64,000 bases of DNA, from NCBI GenBank assembly GCA_014843695.1, contig CM026403.1, forward strand, positions 44,485,516-44,549,515, given 5' to 3'. Position numbers and translations under genes: made by a program. Shown one piece after another: positions 1 to 11,971 of this stretch. Source of the DNA: Archivesica marissinica (lineage: Eukaryota > Mollusca > Bivalvia > Venerida > Vesicomyidae). A model generated the notes under the pieces. That model saw nothing but the letters and a program-made list of their open reading frames with translations, did no database searches and was not told the DNA's origin. Position 1 is the first letter of the stretch, and every line of letters starts with the position of its first letter.

Positions 1-127
1 AGTTACGAGTGTGCTCCTATGCCCGGAGATCGCGCCCAGTTGTAGCAGTTACGAGTGTGCCCCTACGCAATGCGCTTATACTCCACAGTGCCTCTTCTCT
101 CTCCCTCATGGCGATGAATTCCACAAG
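1..127. other. Left-edge sequence, no gene seen
   Basis: The motif gttacgagtgtgc occurs twice, 46 bp apart, so another tandem repeat may end here. Nothing coding is recognisable. Confidence 0.3.
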
Positions 128-3100
128 GATTGAGGTGTCTTGGATTCCATCAGGAGGGGGGTATCATGGATTCCATCAGCAGTAAGGTATCTTGGATTCC
201 ATCAGCAGTGAGGTATCTTGGATTCCATCAGCAGTGAGGTATCATGGATTCCATCAGGAGGGAGGTATCATGGATTCCATCAGGAGGGAGGCATTATGGA
301 TTCCATCAGCAGTGAGGTATCTTGGATTCCACCAGCAGTGAGGTATCATGGATTCCATCAGGAGTGAGGTATCATGGATTCCATCAGGAGTGAGGTATCA
401 TGGATTCCATCAGGAGTGAGGTATTATGGATTCCATCAGGAGGGAGGTATTATGGATTCCATCAGGAGGGAGGTATCATGGATTCCATCAGGAGGGAGGT
501 ATCATGGATTCCATCAGGAGGGAGGTATCTTGGATTACATCATGAGTGAGGTATCATGGATTCCATCAGGAGGGAGGTATCATGGATTCCATCAGCAGTG
601 AGGTATCATGGATTCCATCATGAGTGAGGTATCATGGATTCCATCAGGAGGGAGGTATCATGGATTCCATCAGCAGTGAGGTATCATGGATTCCATCATG
701 AGTGAGGTATCATGGATTCCATCAGCAGTGAGGTATCATGGATTCCATCAGCAGTGAGGTATCATGGATTCCATCAGCAGTGAGGTATCATGGATTCCAT
801 CAGGAGGGAGGTATCATGGATTCCATCATGAGTGAGGTATCATGGATTCCATCAGGAGGGAGGTATCATGGATTCCATCAGGAGGGAGGTATCATGGATT
901 CCATCAGCAGTGAGGTATCATGGATTCCATCAGCAGTGAGGTATCATAGATTCCATCAGCAGTGAGGTATCATGGATTCCATCAGGAGGGAGGTATCATG
1001 GATTCCATCAGCAGTGAGGTATCATGGATTCCATCAGGAGGGAGGTATCATGGATTCCATCAGCAGTGAGGTATCATGGATTCCATCATGAGTGAGGTAT
1101 CATGGATTCCATCAGCAGTGAGGTATCATGGATTCCATCAGCAGTGAGGTATCATGGATTCCATCAGCAGTGAGGTATCATGGATTCCATCAGCAGTGAG
1201 GTATCATGGATTCCATCAGCAGTGAGGTATCATGGATTCCATCATGAGTGAGGTATCATGGATTCCATCAGGAGGGAGGTATTATGGATTCCATCAGGAG
1301 GGAGGTATCATGGATTCCATCAGGAGGGAGGTATCATGGATTCCATCAGCAGTGAGGTATCATGGATTCCATCATGAGTGAGGTATCATGGATTCCATCA
1401 GCAGTGAGGTATCATGGATTCCATCAGCAGTGAGGTATCATGGATTCCATCAGCAGTGAGGTATCATGGATTCCATCAGCAGTGAGGTATCATGGATTCC
1501 ATCAGCAGTGAGGTATCATGGATTCCATCAGGAGGGAGGTATTATGGAATCCATCAGGAGGGAGGTATCATGGATTCCATCAGGAGTGAGGTATCATGGA
1601 TTCCATCAGGAGGGAGGTATCATGGATTCCATCAGCAGTGAGGTATCATGGATTCCATCAGCAGTGAGGTATCATGGATTCCATCAGCAGTGAGGTATCA
1701 TGGATTCCATCAGCAGTGAGGTATCATGGATTCCATCATGAGTGAGGTATCATGGATTCCATCAGGAGGGAGGCATCATGGATTCCATCAGCAGTGAGGT
1801 ATCATGGATTCCATCATGAGTGAGGTATTATGGATTCCATCAGGAGGGAAGTATTATGGATTCCATCAGGAGTGAGGTATCATGGATTCCATCAGCAGTG
1901 AGGTATCATGGATTCCATCAGCAGTGAGGTATCATGGATTCCATCAGCAGTGAGGTATCATGGATTCCATCAGCAGTGAGGTATCATGGATTCCATCAGC
2001 AGTGAGGTATCATGGATTCCATCAGCAGTGAGGTATCATGGATTCCATCAGCAGTGAGGTATCATGGATTCCATCAGCAGTGAGGTATCATGGATTCCAT
2101 CAGGAGGGAGGTATCATGGATTCCATCATGAGTGAGGTATTATGGATTCCATCAGCAGTGAGGTATCATGGATTCCATCAGGAGTGAGGTATCATGGATT
2201 CCATCAGCAGTGAGGTATCATGGATTCCATCATGAGTGAGGTATCATGGATTCCATCATGAGTGAGGTATCATGGATTCCATCAGGAGGGAGGTATCATG
2301 GATTCCATCAGCAGTGAGGTATCATGGATTCCATCATGAGTGAGGTATCATGGATTCCATCAGCAGTGAGGTATCATGGATTCCATCAGGAGTGAGGTAT
2401 CATGGATTCCATCAGCAGTGAGGTATCATGGATTCCATCAGCATTGAGGTATCATGGATTCCATCAGGAGGGAGGTATCATGGATTCCATCATGAGTGAG
2501 GTATCATGGATTCCATCAGCAGTGAGGTATCATGGATTCCATCATGAGTGAGGTATCATGGATTCCATCAGCAGTGAGGTATCATGGATTCCATCAGTAG
2601 TGAGGTATCATAGATTCCATCAGCAGTGAGGTATCATGGATTCCATCAGCAGTGAGGTATCATGGATTCCATCAGCAGTGAGGTATCATGGATTCCATCA
2701 GCAGTGAGGTATCATGGATTCCATCAGCAGTGAGGTATCATGGATTCCATCAGCAGTGAGGTATCATAGATTCCATCAGCAGTGAGGTATCATGGATTCT
2801 ATCAGCAGTGAGGTATCATGGATTCCATCAGCAGTGAGGTATCATGGATTCCATCAGCAGTGAGGTATCATAGATTCCATCAGCAGTGAGGTATCATGGA
2901 TTCCATCAGCAGTGAGGTATCATAGATTCCATCAGCAGTGAGGTATCATGGATTCCATCAGCAGTGAGGTATCATGGATTCCATCAGCAGTGAGGTATCA
3001 TGGATTCCATCATGAGTGAGGTATTATGGATTCCATCAGGAGGGAGGTATCATGGATTCCATCAGGAGGGAGGTATCATGGATTCCATCATGAGTGAGGT

Positions 3101-3390
3101 ATTATGGATTCCATCAGCAGTGAGGTATCATGGATTCCATCAGCAGTGAGGTATCATGGATTCCATCAGGAGTGAGGTATCATGGATTCCATCATGAGTG
3201 AGGTATTATGGATTCCATCAGGAGGGAGGTATCATGGATTCCATCAGGAGTGAGGTATCATGGATTCCATCAGGAGTGAGGTATCTTGGATTCCATCAGG
3301 AGTGAGGTATCATGGATTCCATCAGGAGGGAGGTATCATGGATTCCATCAGGAGGGAGGTATTATGGATTCCATCAGGAGGGAGGTATCA
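128..3390. repeat. 26-bp minisatellite, about 125 copies
   Basis: A continuous head-to-tail array with core catggattccatcagcagtg. Three main variants differ in the segment after 'ccatca' (gcagtgag, ggagggag, tgagtgag). Because 26 is not a multiple of 3, each frame cycles every 78 nt and gives only short chance open frames of about 75 codons. Variants are interspersed, with longer runs of the gcagtgag type toward the middle, as expected from unequal exchange. No spacers are present, so this is not a CRISPR array. Confidence 0.97.
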
Positions 3391-3777
3391 GTAAGAAATT
3401 GTTTGCTAATCGAGCTCAAACTAAAAAAACATTTTCAAAATGTTCAATGTTTTCAGCGGTAGACTTGGAGGTATAAAACACGCACAGCGGTAACATTTTA
3501 AACTTAGTGTTAGTCTGATTGATTGCGAAATAACTCCTCCCATGCATGCTCAATTCCCAGAGAAATCGGTTCGGTAGATCACTTGATACATAAGATATAA
3601 AAGTGTGTGTTTCACGTCTATTGATAGGGCCAGTTATTTCTGACTTATGAGACACCTCTTATGGACACCAGTACTTCCCAAATCCTATCATTGAATGCCA
3701 GACGCCTGGCTGATAGGCAATCGGTAATCATTATATTTAACTAGCTGGCGGCTCACCAACCGGCCATATCAGAATGA
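3391..3777. other. Non-coding, nothing recognised
   Basis: A 79-codon minus-strand open frame (3416-3655) resembles no family I know and is probably chance. Confidence 0.4.
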
Positions 3778-3856
3778 ACCCCTGACAAGGTTCTAACCTT
3801 CGACATCAGGCTCCGTAGGCGGACGCCTTAACCACTAGGCCATATTTCCGCCCTTG
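3778..3856 (-). repeat. tRNA-derived SINE head or tRNA pseudogene
   Basis: Read on the minus strand, there is an A-box-like tggcctagtggttaagg, then a CGCC-rich anticodon-arm-like stretch, then a degraded B box (ggttagaacct). The cloverleaf is imperfect. It resembles the heads of the other tRNA-derived SINEs in this window. Confidence 0.5.
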
Positions 3857-4354
3857 CGATCTTTTTCAAGAATCAGCTTAAGCTTCCGTTAGACTTGTAA
3901 ACAATTTAACTCTTGGATTGGTGGTATACATTGTACATTATTATCCAGTAATGTTATTTGGATTTTGCCAGGAAACTGTGTTTATGAGTTACGAAAAACG
4001 AACGTATAAATAACAACAAAAAAACAACGCTAAATCACGTACGAATTAGAGAATGCATACCACGTGACAAATGTACAGACAATTAAGAATAAACAAGGCC
4101 ACCGACCCAAGGATGTCTCGCCGCGAGCGATGTGTATGAATGTATACATTTCTAAATGCTGGTTCCGCAAAATAAAATGTCTTTGGTGCTTTACATTGTT
4201 AGCGGTATGGTGGGACAATGTCCAATGTGCGGATATTTTACACATTATTGCTGTTTTTATCATGTTCGTTAGGTAGTTTTTATTAGCCAATTTAGGCATA
4301 TTTTAGCCAATGGCGACGTTGACGATCGCCAGCGCGGGCCCTGTGACATAATGT
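3857..4354. other. Non-coding, nothing recognised
   Basis: AT-rich sequence with only short overlapping open frames on both strands (70 and 89 codons at 4030-4299) and no recognisable protein. Confidence 0.35.
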
Positions 4355-5012
4355 TGGTTTAGAAGAGAATTAGTCCTCGGATGTGTATGCAAAGTTTCAA
4401 AGCCATAACTTTGACGATTTTTCAGAAATGTTAATGATTGATATTTTTTAAGCAAAAATAAATTTCTTTAAATCGGATTATTTTTTGGGCCAAAAGTTCA
4501 ATGTCACTATTTGGGGGGACGGAGCATACTGTGGGTGTAGAGAATTAGTCCTGATGTTTACATGCGTTTACAAGTTTCAAAGCAATATATTTGACGGTTT
4601 TTGAGAAATTATAATGTTTGAGGGTTTGTTGGACGCATTTCTGAAATCAGACAGTTGTTGGCCAAAATTCAATGTCACTATAGGGGGTGGGACTTATAGT
4701 GGATGAAGTGGTGACGAGAATGAGTACTCCTTTGGTGTTTTTTGAGAACATACAATGTTTGAGGTCTTTAGAATGCATAAATAATTAATAAATAATAAGA
4801 TTATATTTGGCCAAATTTCAGGTTCACTGTCACTCTTGGTGGGTGGGGCGTGTTATGGTGGCATGGAACAGCCCATAGAAAGAGCATGCACGTTATTAAA
4901 GCATTATATATTTGAAGATTGTTCAGCGATATGCAAATATGTTGACGGCGACGCCGCCTTCGCCGGAAAGGTGACTGATTAGTCTCGCTTTCCACTACGG
5001 TGGGCGAGACAA
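4355..5012. repeat. Degenerate tandem repeat of about 190 bp, 3-4 units
   Basis: The block 'agagaattagtcct ... caaagtttcaaag ... tttgacg' followed by 'ggccaaaattcaatgtcact' and a G-rich run recurs near 4360, 4550, 4715 and 4800 with many changes. The last unit ends in a GC-rich stretch and cgagac (4940-5010). It is an old, diverged array, possibly inside a transposon. Confidence 0.5.
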
Positions 5013-5040
5013 AAACAATGCAATATCATGACAGTATTAC

Positions 5041-5260
5041 TTGGCAACATTAAACTGAGACTCATTAATCTCCGCCAAAGCCTTCGTAAGTTTCCGTGAA
5101 CTACGACCAGGACATACGTTAGGTTTTTACCGTTAATATTTGAATCAAGTCAGTAAGTAAGTGTACCATAATCTAAAGCTCATATTTTACTTCGGAAATC
5201 CGATTATTAATGAAGTAAGTTCACGGGATATATGCAAATGTCTCAGTTTAATATTGCCAA
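5041..5260. mobile_element. MITE-like element with about 22-bp terminal inverted repeats
   Basis: The left end ttggcaacattaaactgaga mirrors the right end, tctcagtttaatattgccaa, with one mismatch in the first 20 bp. A second inverted pair lies inside (ttccgtgaact / agttcacgg). It is 220 bp with no coding capacity. No target duplication is clear, so superfamily is unassigned. Confidence 0.6.
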
Positions 5261-5441
5261 ACAATAGCTGGAAATCCAGGAAAGTGTCAATAACTGTTCT
5301 CTGACTTAATCATAAACATTCAACCATCTATGATTCCACAAGTACATATTAATAACATACAAGAATATATATTTGAAATGACTATGCATGCAAACAAGCT
5401 TAAATAGAAATATATAAATCCAGGTCTCCATTTTAGTGAAT

Positions 5442-5682
5442 TTAACCGTTTCAACACCACAGACCTCTAAATTGGCTTACAAAAAAGTGTAGATCCAGAC
5501 GAGCCGGCTCGTGACGAGCCGTCTCATCAGGATCTGCACTTTTTTCAAGTAATATAACTATTTTTAGAAAATAAATTACCCATTTTGATAAATGAACTGA
5601 TCCAAATGTAATTTTGTTATTAATTTATTGGTCTAAAAATATGGACCAGTCCATGTCAGTTACTTGGTGTTGAATGGGTTAA
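5442..5682. mobile_element. TTAA-flanked MITE with internal hairpin, copy 1
   Basis: TTAA lies at both ends, with inverted termini (ttaaccgtttcaacaccac on the left; the right end reverse-complements to ttaacccattcaacacca). At 5485-5555 there is a nearly perfect hairpin with arms of about 30 bp around ggctcgtgacgagcc. A second copy in opposite orientation is at 11681-11926. TTAA targets and CCC-type termini are typical of the piggyBac superfamily; that assignment is inference. Confidence 0.65.
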
Positions 5683-5813
5683 AGTCATGTGAGTAACATT
5701 TGACAAGCAAGCTGGGCGGAAGTTGTGTGACATAAATGCTAAAATATTAAATAAGATCTTTACTTTGAAGAAATGTTACACTAGAGGAGGCTGCTGTACT
5801 CCTCTTTTATATA

Positions 5814-7824
5814 TAGTCAAACCTAAACCTGTCTTAAGCAACCAGCCAAGGGAATCACAGAAAGTGGCTGCTTAGCACAGGTGGTTGCTATAATGAAACA
5901 ACATATTGGGAATCTGGTCATTGGCTGCTTAATACAGGTTGGCTGCTTAATGGAGGTGACCACTAATACAGGTTGGCTGCTTAATGGAGGTGACCACTAA
6001 TACAGGTTGGCTGCTTAATGGAGGTGACCACTAATACAGGTTGGCTGCTTAATGGAGGTGACCACTAATACAGGTTGGCTGCTTAATGGAGGTGACCACT
6101 AATACAGGTTGGCTGCTTAATGGAGGTGACCACTAATACAGGTTGGCTGCTTAATGGAGGTGACCACTAATACAGGTTGGCTGCTTAATGGAGGTGACCA
6201 CTAATACAGGTTGGCTGCTTAATGGAGGTGACCACTAATACAGGTTGGCTGCTTAATGGAGGTGACCACTAATACAGGTTGGCTGCTTAATGGAGGTGAC
6301 CACTAATACAGGTTGGCTGCTTAATGGAGGTGACCACTAATACAGGTTGGCTGCTTAATGGAGGTGACCACTAATACAGGTTGGCTGCTTAATGGAGGTG
6401 ACCACTAATACAGGTTGGCTGCTTAATGGAGGTGACCACTAATACAGGTTGGCTGCTTAATGGAGGTGACCACTAATACAGGTTGGCTGCTTAATGGAGG
6501 TGACCACTAATACAGGTTGGCTGCTTAATGGAGGTGACCACTAATACAGGTTGGCTGCTTAATGGAGGTGACCACTAATACAGGTTGGCTGCTTAATGGA
6601 GGTGACCACTAATACAGGTTGGCTGCTTAATGGAGGTGACCACTAATACAGGTTGGCTGCTTAATGGAGGTGACCACTAATACAGGTTGGCTGCTTAATG
6701 GAGGTGACCACTAATACAGGTTGGCTGCTTAATGGAGGTGACCACTAATACAGGTTGGCTGCTTAATGGAGGTGACCACTAATACAGGTTGGCTGCTTAA
6801 TGGAGGTGACCACTAATACAGGTTGGCTGCTTAATGGAGGTGACCACTAATACAGGTTGGCTGCTTAATGGAGGTGACCACTAATACAGGTTGGCTGCTT
6901 AATGGAGGTGACCACTAATACAGGTTGGCTGCTTAATGGAGGTGACCACTAATACAGGTTGGCTGCTTAATGGAGGTGACCACTAATACAGGTTGGCTGC
7001 TTAATGGAGGTGACCACTAATACAGGTTGGCTGCTTAATGGAGGTGACCACTAATACAGGTTGGCTGCTTAATGGAGGTGACCACTAATACAGGTTGGCT
7101 GCTTAATGGAGGTGACCACTAATACAGGTTGGCTGCTTAATGGAGGTGACCACTAATACAGGTTGGCTGCTTAATGGAGGTGACCACTAATACAGGTTGG
7201 CTGCTTAATGGAGGTGACCACTAATACAGGTTGGCTGCTTAATGGAGGTGACCACTAATACAGGTTGGCTGCTTAATGGAGGTGACCACTAATACAGGTT
7301 GGCTGCTTAATGGAGGTGACCACTAATACAGGTTGGCTGCTTAATGGAGGTGACCACTAATACAGGTTGGCTGCTTAATGGAGGTGACCACTAATACAGG
7401 TTGGCTGCTTAATGGAGGTGACCACTAATACAGGTTGGCTGCTTAATGGAGGTGACCACTAATACAGGTTGGCTGCTTAATGGAGGTGACCACTAATACA
7501 GGTTGGCTGCTTAATGGAGGTGACCACTAATACAGGTTGGCTGCTTAATGGAGGTGACCACTAATACAGGTTGGCTGCTTAATGGAGGTGACCACTAATA
7601 CAGGTTGGCTGCTTAATGGAGGTGACCACTAATACAGGTGTGACTTAATTTGCTTAATGGAGGTGAACCACTAATACAGGTTGGCTGCTTAATGGAGGTG
7701 ACCACTAATACAGGTTGGCTGCTTAATGGAGGTGACCACTAATACAGGTTGGCTGCTTAATGGAGGTGACCACTAATACAGGTTGGCTGCTTAATGGAGG
7801 TGACCACTAATACAGGTTTGACTG
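5814..7824. mobile_element. TIR element expanded by an internal 34-bp array
   Basis: TA flanks both ends. The left end (tagtcaaacctaaacctgtc) and right end (caggtttgactg) are inverted repeats of the form cAGTCAAACCTG. The first 120 bp match the first 50-110 bp of the element at 26408-26914 (aagca[ag]ccagccaaggga, then agtggctgctta). TIRs of this form with TA targets are seen in pogo/Tigger-type MITEs (inference). Almost all of its 2 kb is tandem repeat. Confidence 0.65.
5941..7818. repeat. 34-bp minisatellite, about 55 nearly identical copies
   Basis: The core is ggctgcttaatggaggtgac, followed by cactaatacaggtt. Units are essentially identical through the array. The one clear exception is a disturbed unit at about 7638-7675, with extra bases and an added a in gtgaaccac. 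Such homogeneity implies very recent expansion or homogenisation, or an assembly-collapsed consensus. Confidence 0.97.
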
Positions 7825-7879
7825 TATACTGAAATAATAAAAACAATTATTATTTTTATATTTTTTTTATATTTCGGGT

Positions 7880-8125
7880 TTTACGCCTGCATCAGCACCA
7901 TTTTGGGCTATATCGCCCATATATTTACCTAACAACACCTTTCCAGTGCAGGCTCCAGCGGTTAACCAGTACTTGGGTGCACAAACCTCCGTAAGAAACT
8001 GCCAACTTGTTCATATAAATGAGACACGACCTGAGCGGGGCTCGAACCCGTGACCATCAGTGATGATAGGTTACGGTGGTATACAAGTCAGCGACCGTAA
8101 CCACTCGACCACGTAGGCGGACAAA
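7880..8125 (-). repeat. tRNA-derived SINE
   Basis: The minus strand gives a tRNA-like head with A box tggtcgagtggttacgg and B box gggttcgagcccc, then a body ending near an AT-rich tail at about 7840-7880. The body differs from the other SINE families in the window. It lies immediately downstream of the SWAP70-like exon. Confidence 0.6.
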
Positions 8126-8195
8126 AAGAAATAAAACAAATGTACTTGCTACAAATGTTAAACTATTAGACTTACAATTCATGAATTGCACTTAC

Positions 8196-8760
8196 CCTTC
8201 GTTAGGATATTCAGTATGTAGGTGTCGTACAGATAGTCCAAGCCGATGCTGATGTTCTTATTCGAGAGATTGGTTACATAGTCCTTCTCAAACACGTTGA
8301 GGAAATCTGTAAACGCCAGTGGGACGTCCCGACTATCTGCCAGAAACTGTTTCACTTCACTTTCTTTATTTCTCTGCCCCGTAACACCGATGAAGTCCCG
8401 TAAAAGTACAGCAGCTTCCTCCGGGTCTATTGACACGGGTATAGTTGGGTCCCCATTACCGTCCGACTCGGACAGGAAGTTGTAGATGCGCCAAAGAATC
8501 AAACAGTGTTGCGCAGTGAATGATTTGCATTTGTGCTTCCGGTCGAAGTTACAAAATGTCCAGCATGACTTGATTATCTCGTTTAAGCGAACACCGAGGT
8601 ATGCGTAATCTTGAGTACCGGGATTTTCTTGTTTGTCAATAAGTTCAGATTTAACGATCTCGAAATATGTATTAAAGTCCATTTTCAAAACACCGTCTTT
8701 GTTGAGGATTTCTTCTGCTTTGTCAAATCCAAGTTGCTGTCCGATGATTGATGTAACCAC
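8196..8760 (-). CDS. SWAP70/DEF6-like protein, coding exon 2
   Basis: This 565-nt exon encodes about 188 residues. It is bounded by a good acceptor (pyrimidine-rich tract, then cccag just above 8760) and a donor (aagG|GTAAGT at 8195). The translation contains SCWTFC, LILWRIYNFLSES and a C-terminal YILNILTKG. These align in order with the N-terminal region of SWAP-70 and DEF6, ending where their PH domain begins. It joins exon 1 in phase 0 at exactly the homologous position. In vertebrates these proteins are PH/DH-like Rac regulators acting on actin at membranes. The exon ends in phase 1 and the next exon should start the PH domain; I could not find it to the left. Confidence 0.8.
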
Positions 8761-8784
8761 CTGGGATAGATACAACAATAATAT

Positions 8785-8880
8785 TAACAGAACAGAACAA
8801 CATTTTATTATCAGACTTGTACATAGTAAATAATCAATAATAATACAGAAGCATATAATATAATACCATCACCTGACTGG
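8785..8880 (-). repeat. LINE-like 3' end with (TTCTG)n tail
   Basis: On the minus strand the sequence ends in aataaaatgttgttctgttctg. Similar ends occur at 9750-9800 (minus) and 24880-24920 (plus). AATAAA followed by a short TTCTG repeat is what a 5'-truncated non-LTR element leaves. The family is not assigned. Confidence 0.4.
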
Positions 8881-8900
8881 TAATAGATACATATTCAAGT

Positions 8901-9345
8901 GTGTTCATTGTATTAGTAACAGAGGGTGAACAATATATTCGAACTCAAAACGTGCGATCATCCGACAGTCTCCAACTTTACCCTCCTAAGCCGACTACTG
9001 AAGTGTTTAGAAAATCTTTCTTATATTCAGGGTCACACTTTTGGAATTCCCTCCCTTATCACATCCAAACAGCACATTCTGTTCAACACTTCAAAGCTTT
9101 ATATAGCAGGTGGTGCAAAGAACAGACCAATGACCTAATAAACTGATAATATACAATTATACATGAATATAAGTATTAGTTCTTGCAGCTTATATCTTAT
9201 TTCCTATAAAAGTTTTACTGGTTACTGTTTACATGTTTCATTATGCTATTTCATGTTTTAATTTGTTGAGGCCTCGTGGTAGATTGACTTAATTGTTCAA
9301 ATGAGTTCTCTCGTTAAATAAAGTATCTATTATTATTATTATTAC
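8901..9345 (+). mobile_element. 5'-truncated LINE: RT C-terminus plus 3' end
   Basis: An 81-codon open frame (8901-9146) ends with FRKSFLYSGSHFWNSLP and a short basic tail, the typical extreme C-terminus of many metazoan non-LTR reverse transcriptases. It is followed by a 3' UTR (ttgttgaggcctcgtggtag) and the terminus gttaaataaagtatctatta with an ATT-repeat tail. The 5' part is missing. A near-identical inverted copy is at 10682-11010. Both lie in intron 1 of the SWAP70-like gene. Confidence 0.75.
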
Positions 9346-10681
9346 GTGTTGCGTTCCCTTTAGAAATCGTTAATGTGTTGTAATTAAAATTACAACTTGA
9401 AGTAAAGTACATGTAATAAACGTTCAAAACTTCATGGTTTAATGTTCGGAGTTAGCGTGCAATATCTATATACATATATACATGAACCTATATCTACACT
9501 TGCAATGAAACTATATTAGGGAAACACTTTACTATTACAATTTACCCGGTGTGGTGACGCATCGTAATGCATGGGCGCTCAAGAAATTCATTATCTGCAA
9601 TAAATGTCGGTATTCAGTGACGATTGTAAATTGTAGGTGCCTTCATTGTTGAGAGGCTAAAAACGTCAATGTCATCGAATAATGTTGCTCACCAAAGCTA
9701 TAGGTTCGATTCCTTGTCTAGATAACGATAAATAATTTCAGAATATTATCAGAACAGAACAGAACAGAAATTTTATTTCGAAAGATTTGTACATTTTACC
9801 TCGTCTTAACAAAACTAGTAATAACATAATACAATTTATGATCACGTGACAATGGAAAATTTAAGTGAGAGTAATATACACTAATAATTTGAAATATCGT
9901 GTAATATGAACTAACGCTACTAAAACTGCGCTTCTTAATAGCGTGTGTTGCCTTTGGGACGTTACCCATCAGGAATTATCCACGTATTATGGTGTAGGTA
10001 GTGTAGATATGCGCCTATATGGAATGATTCAGCACAGTTTCATGATTAAACTTTATTTATTTTACAACGATTGCGTTGGCGCGGATGAAAGCGTATATGT
10101 GGTCATTCGTTGTGTGGTGCGTGTTATGCACGTCCACACTAACCATAATATTAAACTAGCACAAATAGTTATCTTCCTTTATCGTTGTTTGTGCACACGA
10201 ATCTCAAGACTGTAAAATATTGACATAAACTGTTCATTCCTTATGGTCGATATTGTTCTAGAGATTCATTAATTAACAATACATTTTCAGACTCAAATTC
10301 TATTTCCAAACATCATAGTTGGGCGAATATTCAATTTAATAAAAAGAATCATGGCGCCAGTGCTTTTTTGTTATTTTAATTTAACGTATTTGTTTTGTGT
10401 CAATATGTAGCACATTTTAGAAACCATAGACCATTAATGATTGTCGTCTGCTACAATTATTTGAACTATTTATAGACTTTATCTTACACAGCATGCACTG
10501 TCTATGCTGGCTTTAGCTATTATTGCATGTCCGAATGTATTTCTCTTCAGCAAATTTGATTTGCAATTAATTGTTTTATCTGTCGTTTTATCACCATATC
10601 AGCACATGACACACTTTATTTGGGTTTGTTTTGTTTGCTTGTTTTTTCGGTTCTATTAGATATACTAGTACTTTATTAATA
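9346..10681. other. Intronic non-coding sequence
   Basis: Part of intron 1 of the SWAP70-like gene. It holds a (TTCTG)n-type minus-strand 3' end at 9750-9800 and a tRNA-like B box (ataggttcgattcc) near 9705. A 90-codon plus-strand frame (9943-10215) shows no recognisable family and no splice context. Confidence 0.4.
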
Positions 10682-11010
10682 GTATAATAATAATATTAAT
10701 AATAATAATAAAGACTTTATTTAACGAGAGAACTCATTTGAACAATTAAGTCAATCTACCATGGGGCCCTCAACAAATTAAAAATTGAAATAGCATAATT
10801 AAATATGTAAACAGTAACCAGTAAAACTTTCATAGGAAATAAGATATAAGCTGTAAGAACTAATACTTATATTCATGTATAATTGTAAATTATCAGTTTA
10901 TTAGGTTATTTGTCTGTTCTTTGCAGTGTGGAACATAATGTGCTGTTTTGATGTGATAATGGAGGGAATTCCACAAGTGTGACCCTGAATATAAGAAAGA
11001 TTTTCTAAAA
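10682..11010 (-). mobile_element. 5'-truncated LINE 3' end, inverted copy
   Basis: The reverse complement matches 9015-9345 closely, including the shared ggaattccctcc segment, the gagggccccatggtag variant of the 3' UTR, and the terminus gttaaataaagtctttatta with a TAA/ATT tail. Only the last codons of the reverse transcriptase remain, and these are disrupted. Confidence 0.8.
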
Positions 11011-11544
11011 AGTTAAATGCACTTGCCGTATATTATTATTTTCTTAAGTTACAACTTTCCAAAAATTGTTGTTGAACATTTTAGCCTCATTACTTGACCA
11101 TGCTCCTCAATACAGCTATCACAGCGGCACCTGTTTCAACGGGGGAACTAGATTCTGTAGGGCACCTATGCACGGCGTACATTGTTTTTATTTATGCACG
11201 GGTAAATGCTGAATATATTATTTTGACTTAGTAACATCAATAACTAACAATATTACAACTCATAAGAAACTTTTTTCTGGTTATTTGTACATATCCCCCC
11301 AATTCGGATAGCTACCTGAAATGCTCATAAACCGCATCGTTTCGGTGGAAAAAATTCTCCTAACAAATTGTTTGTTTATATGCTGCTACTGAACCAGTGA
11401 CAGTTGCAGTAGGCTACCGGTACGCACAACGGAATGCTATTGAACACGTGACAAGATGCTTCACCTCTGTCGGCGACAATAGGTTAAAACTATTTAAATA
11501 TTTTAAATACGGATGTAAATACGCCGAGCATAGGTTCCACTACT
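11011..11544. other. Intronic non-coding, nothing recognised
   Basis: No plausible exon, RNA gene or repeat was identified. Confidence 0.35.
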
Positions 11545-11616
11545 CTAATCTCGTCAGGAGGCGTCGGTTATATGGGTAACCGGTAGCGACGATAAATAAA
11601 CATAAAACACACACTT
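11545..11616 (+). repeat. SINE-B 3' fragment
   Basis: Matches the 3' end of the SINE family best seen at 56160-56450 (caggaggcgtcg, then gggtaaccggtagcgacgat, then aaacataaaacacac). The tRNA head is absent. Confidence 0.7.
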
Positions 11617-11680
11617 ATCCATTTAAACGAATGTTGTAAAATCTTGATGCTTTTAATATTTGTTTGAAATAAGCTATTGT

Positions 11681-11926
11681 TTAACTCTTTCAACCCCAAG
11701 TAACTGACATGGATTGGTGCATGCTATTTTTAGACCAATAAATTAATAAGAAAATTACCTTTGGACCAGTTCATTTATCAAAATGGGTAATTTTATCTAA
11801 AAATAGTAATAATTATTATTGGCAAAAAAGTGCAGATCCTGATGAGACGGCTCGTTATGAGCCGGCTCATCTGGATCTACACTTTTCATAAGCCTATTTA
11901 GAGGCCTGTGGGGTTGAAAGGGTTAA
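11681..11926. mobile_element. TTAA-flanked MITE with internal hairpin, copy 2 (inverted)
   Basis: Reverse-complement copy of 5442-5682. It has TTAA at 11681 and 11923, termini ttaactctttcaacccc, and the internal hairpin at 11826-11887 with ggctcgttatgagcc at its tip. It lies just downstream of exon 1 in the transcribed direction, inside intron 1. Confidence 0.7.
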
Positions 11927-11971
11927 ACTATACTAATCGATATAAACGTATACGATATAAGATGTACCAAC

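Noticed and set aside
128..3390. CRISPR-like regular repeats
   Set aside because: Units are contiguous with no spacers, and the genome is eukaryotic. It is a minisatellite.
9943..10215. 90-codon plus frame in SWAP70-like intron
   Set aside because: No family resemblance, and on the opposite strand to the gene.
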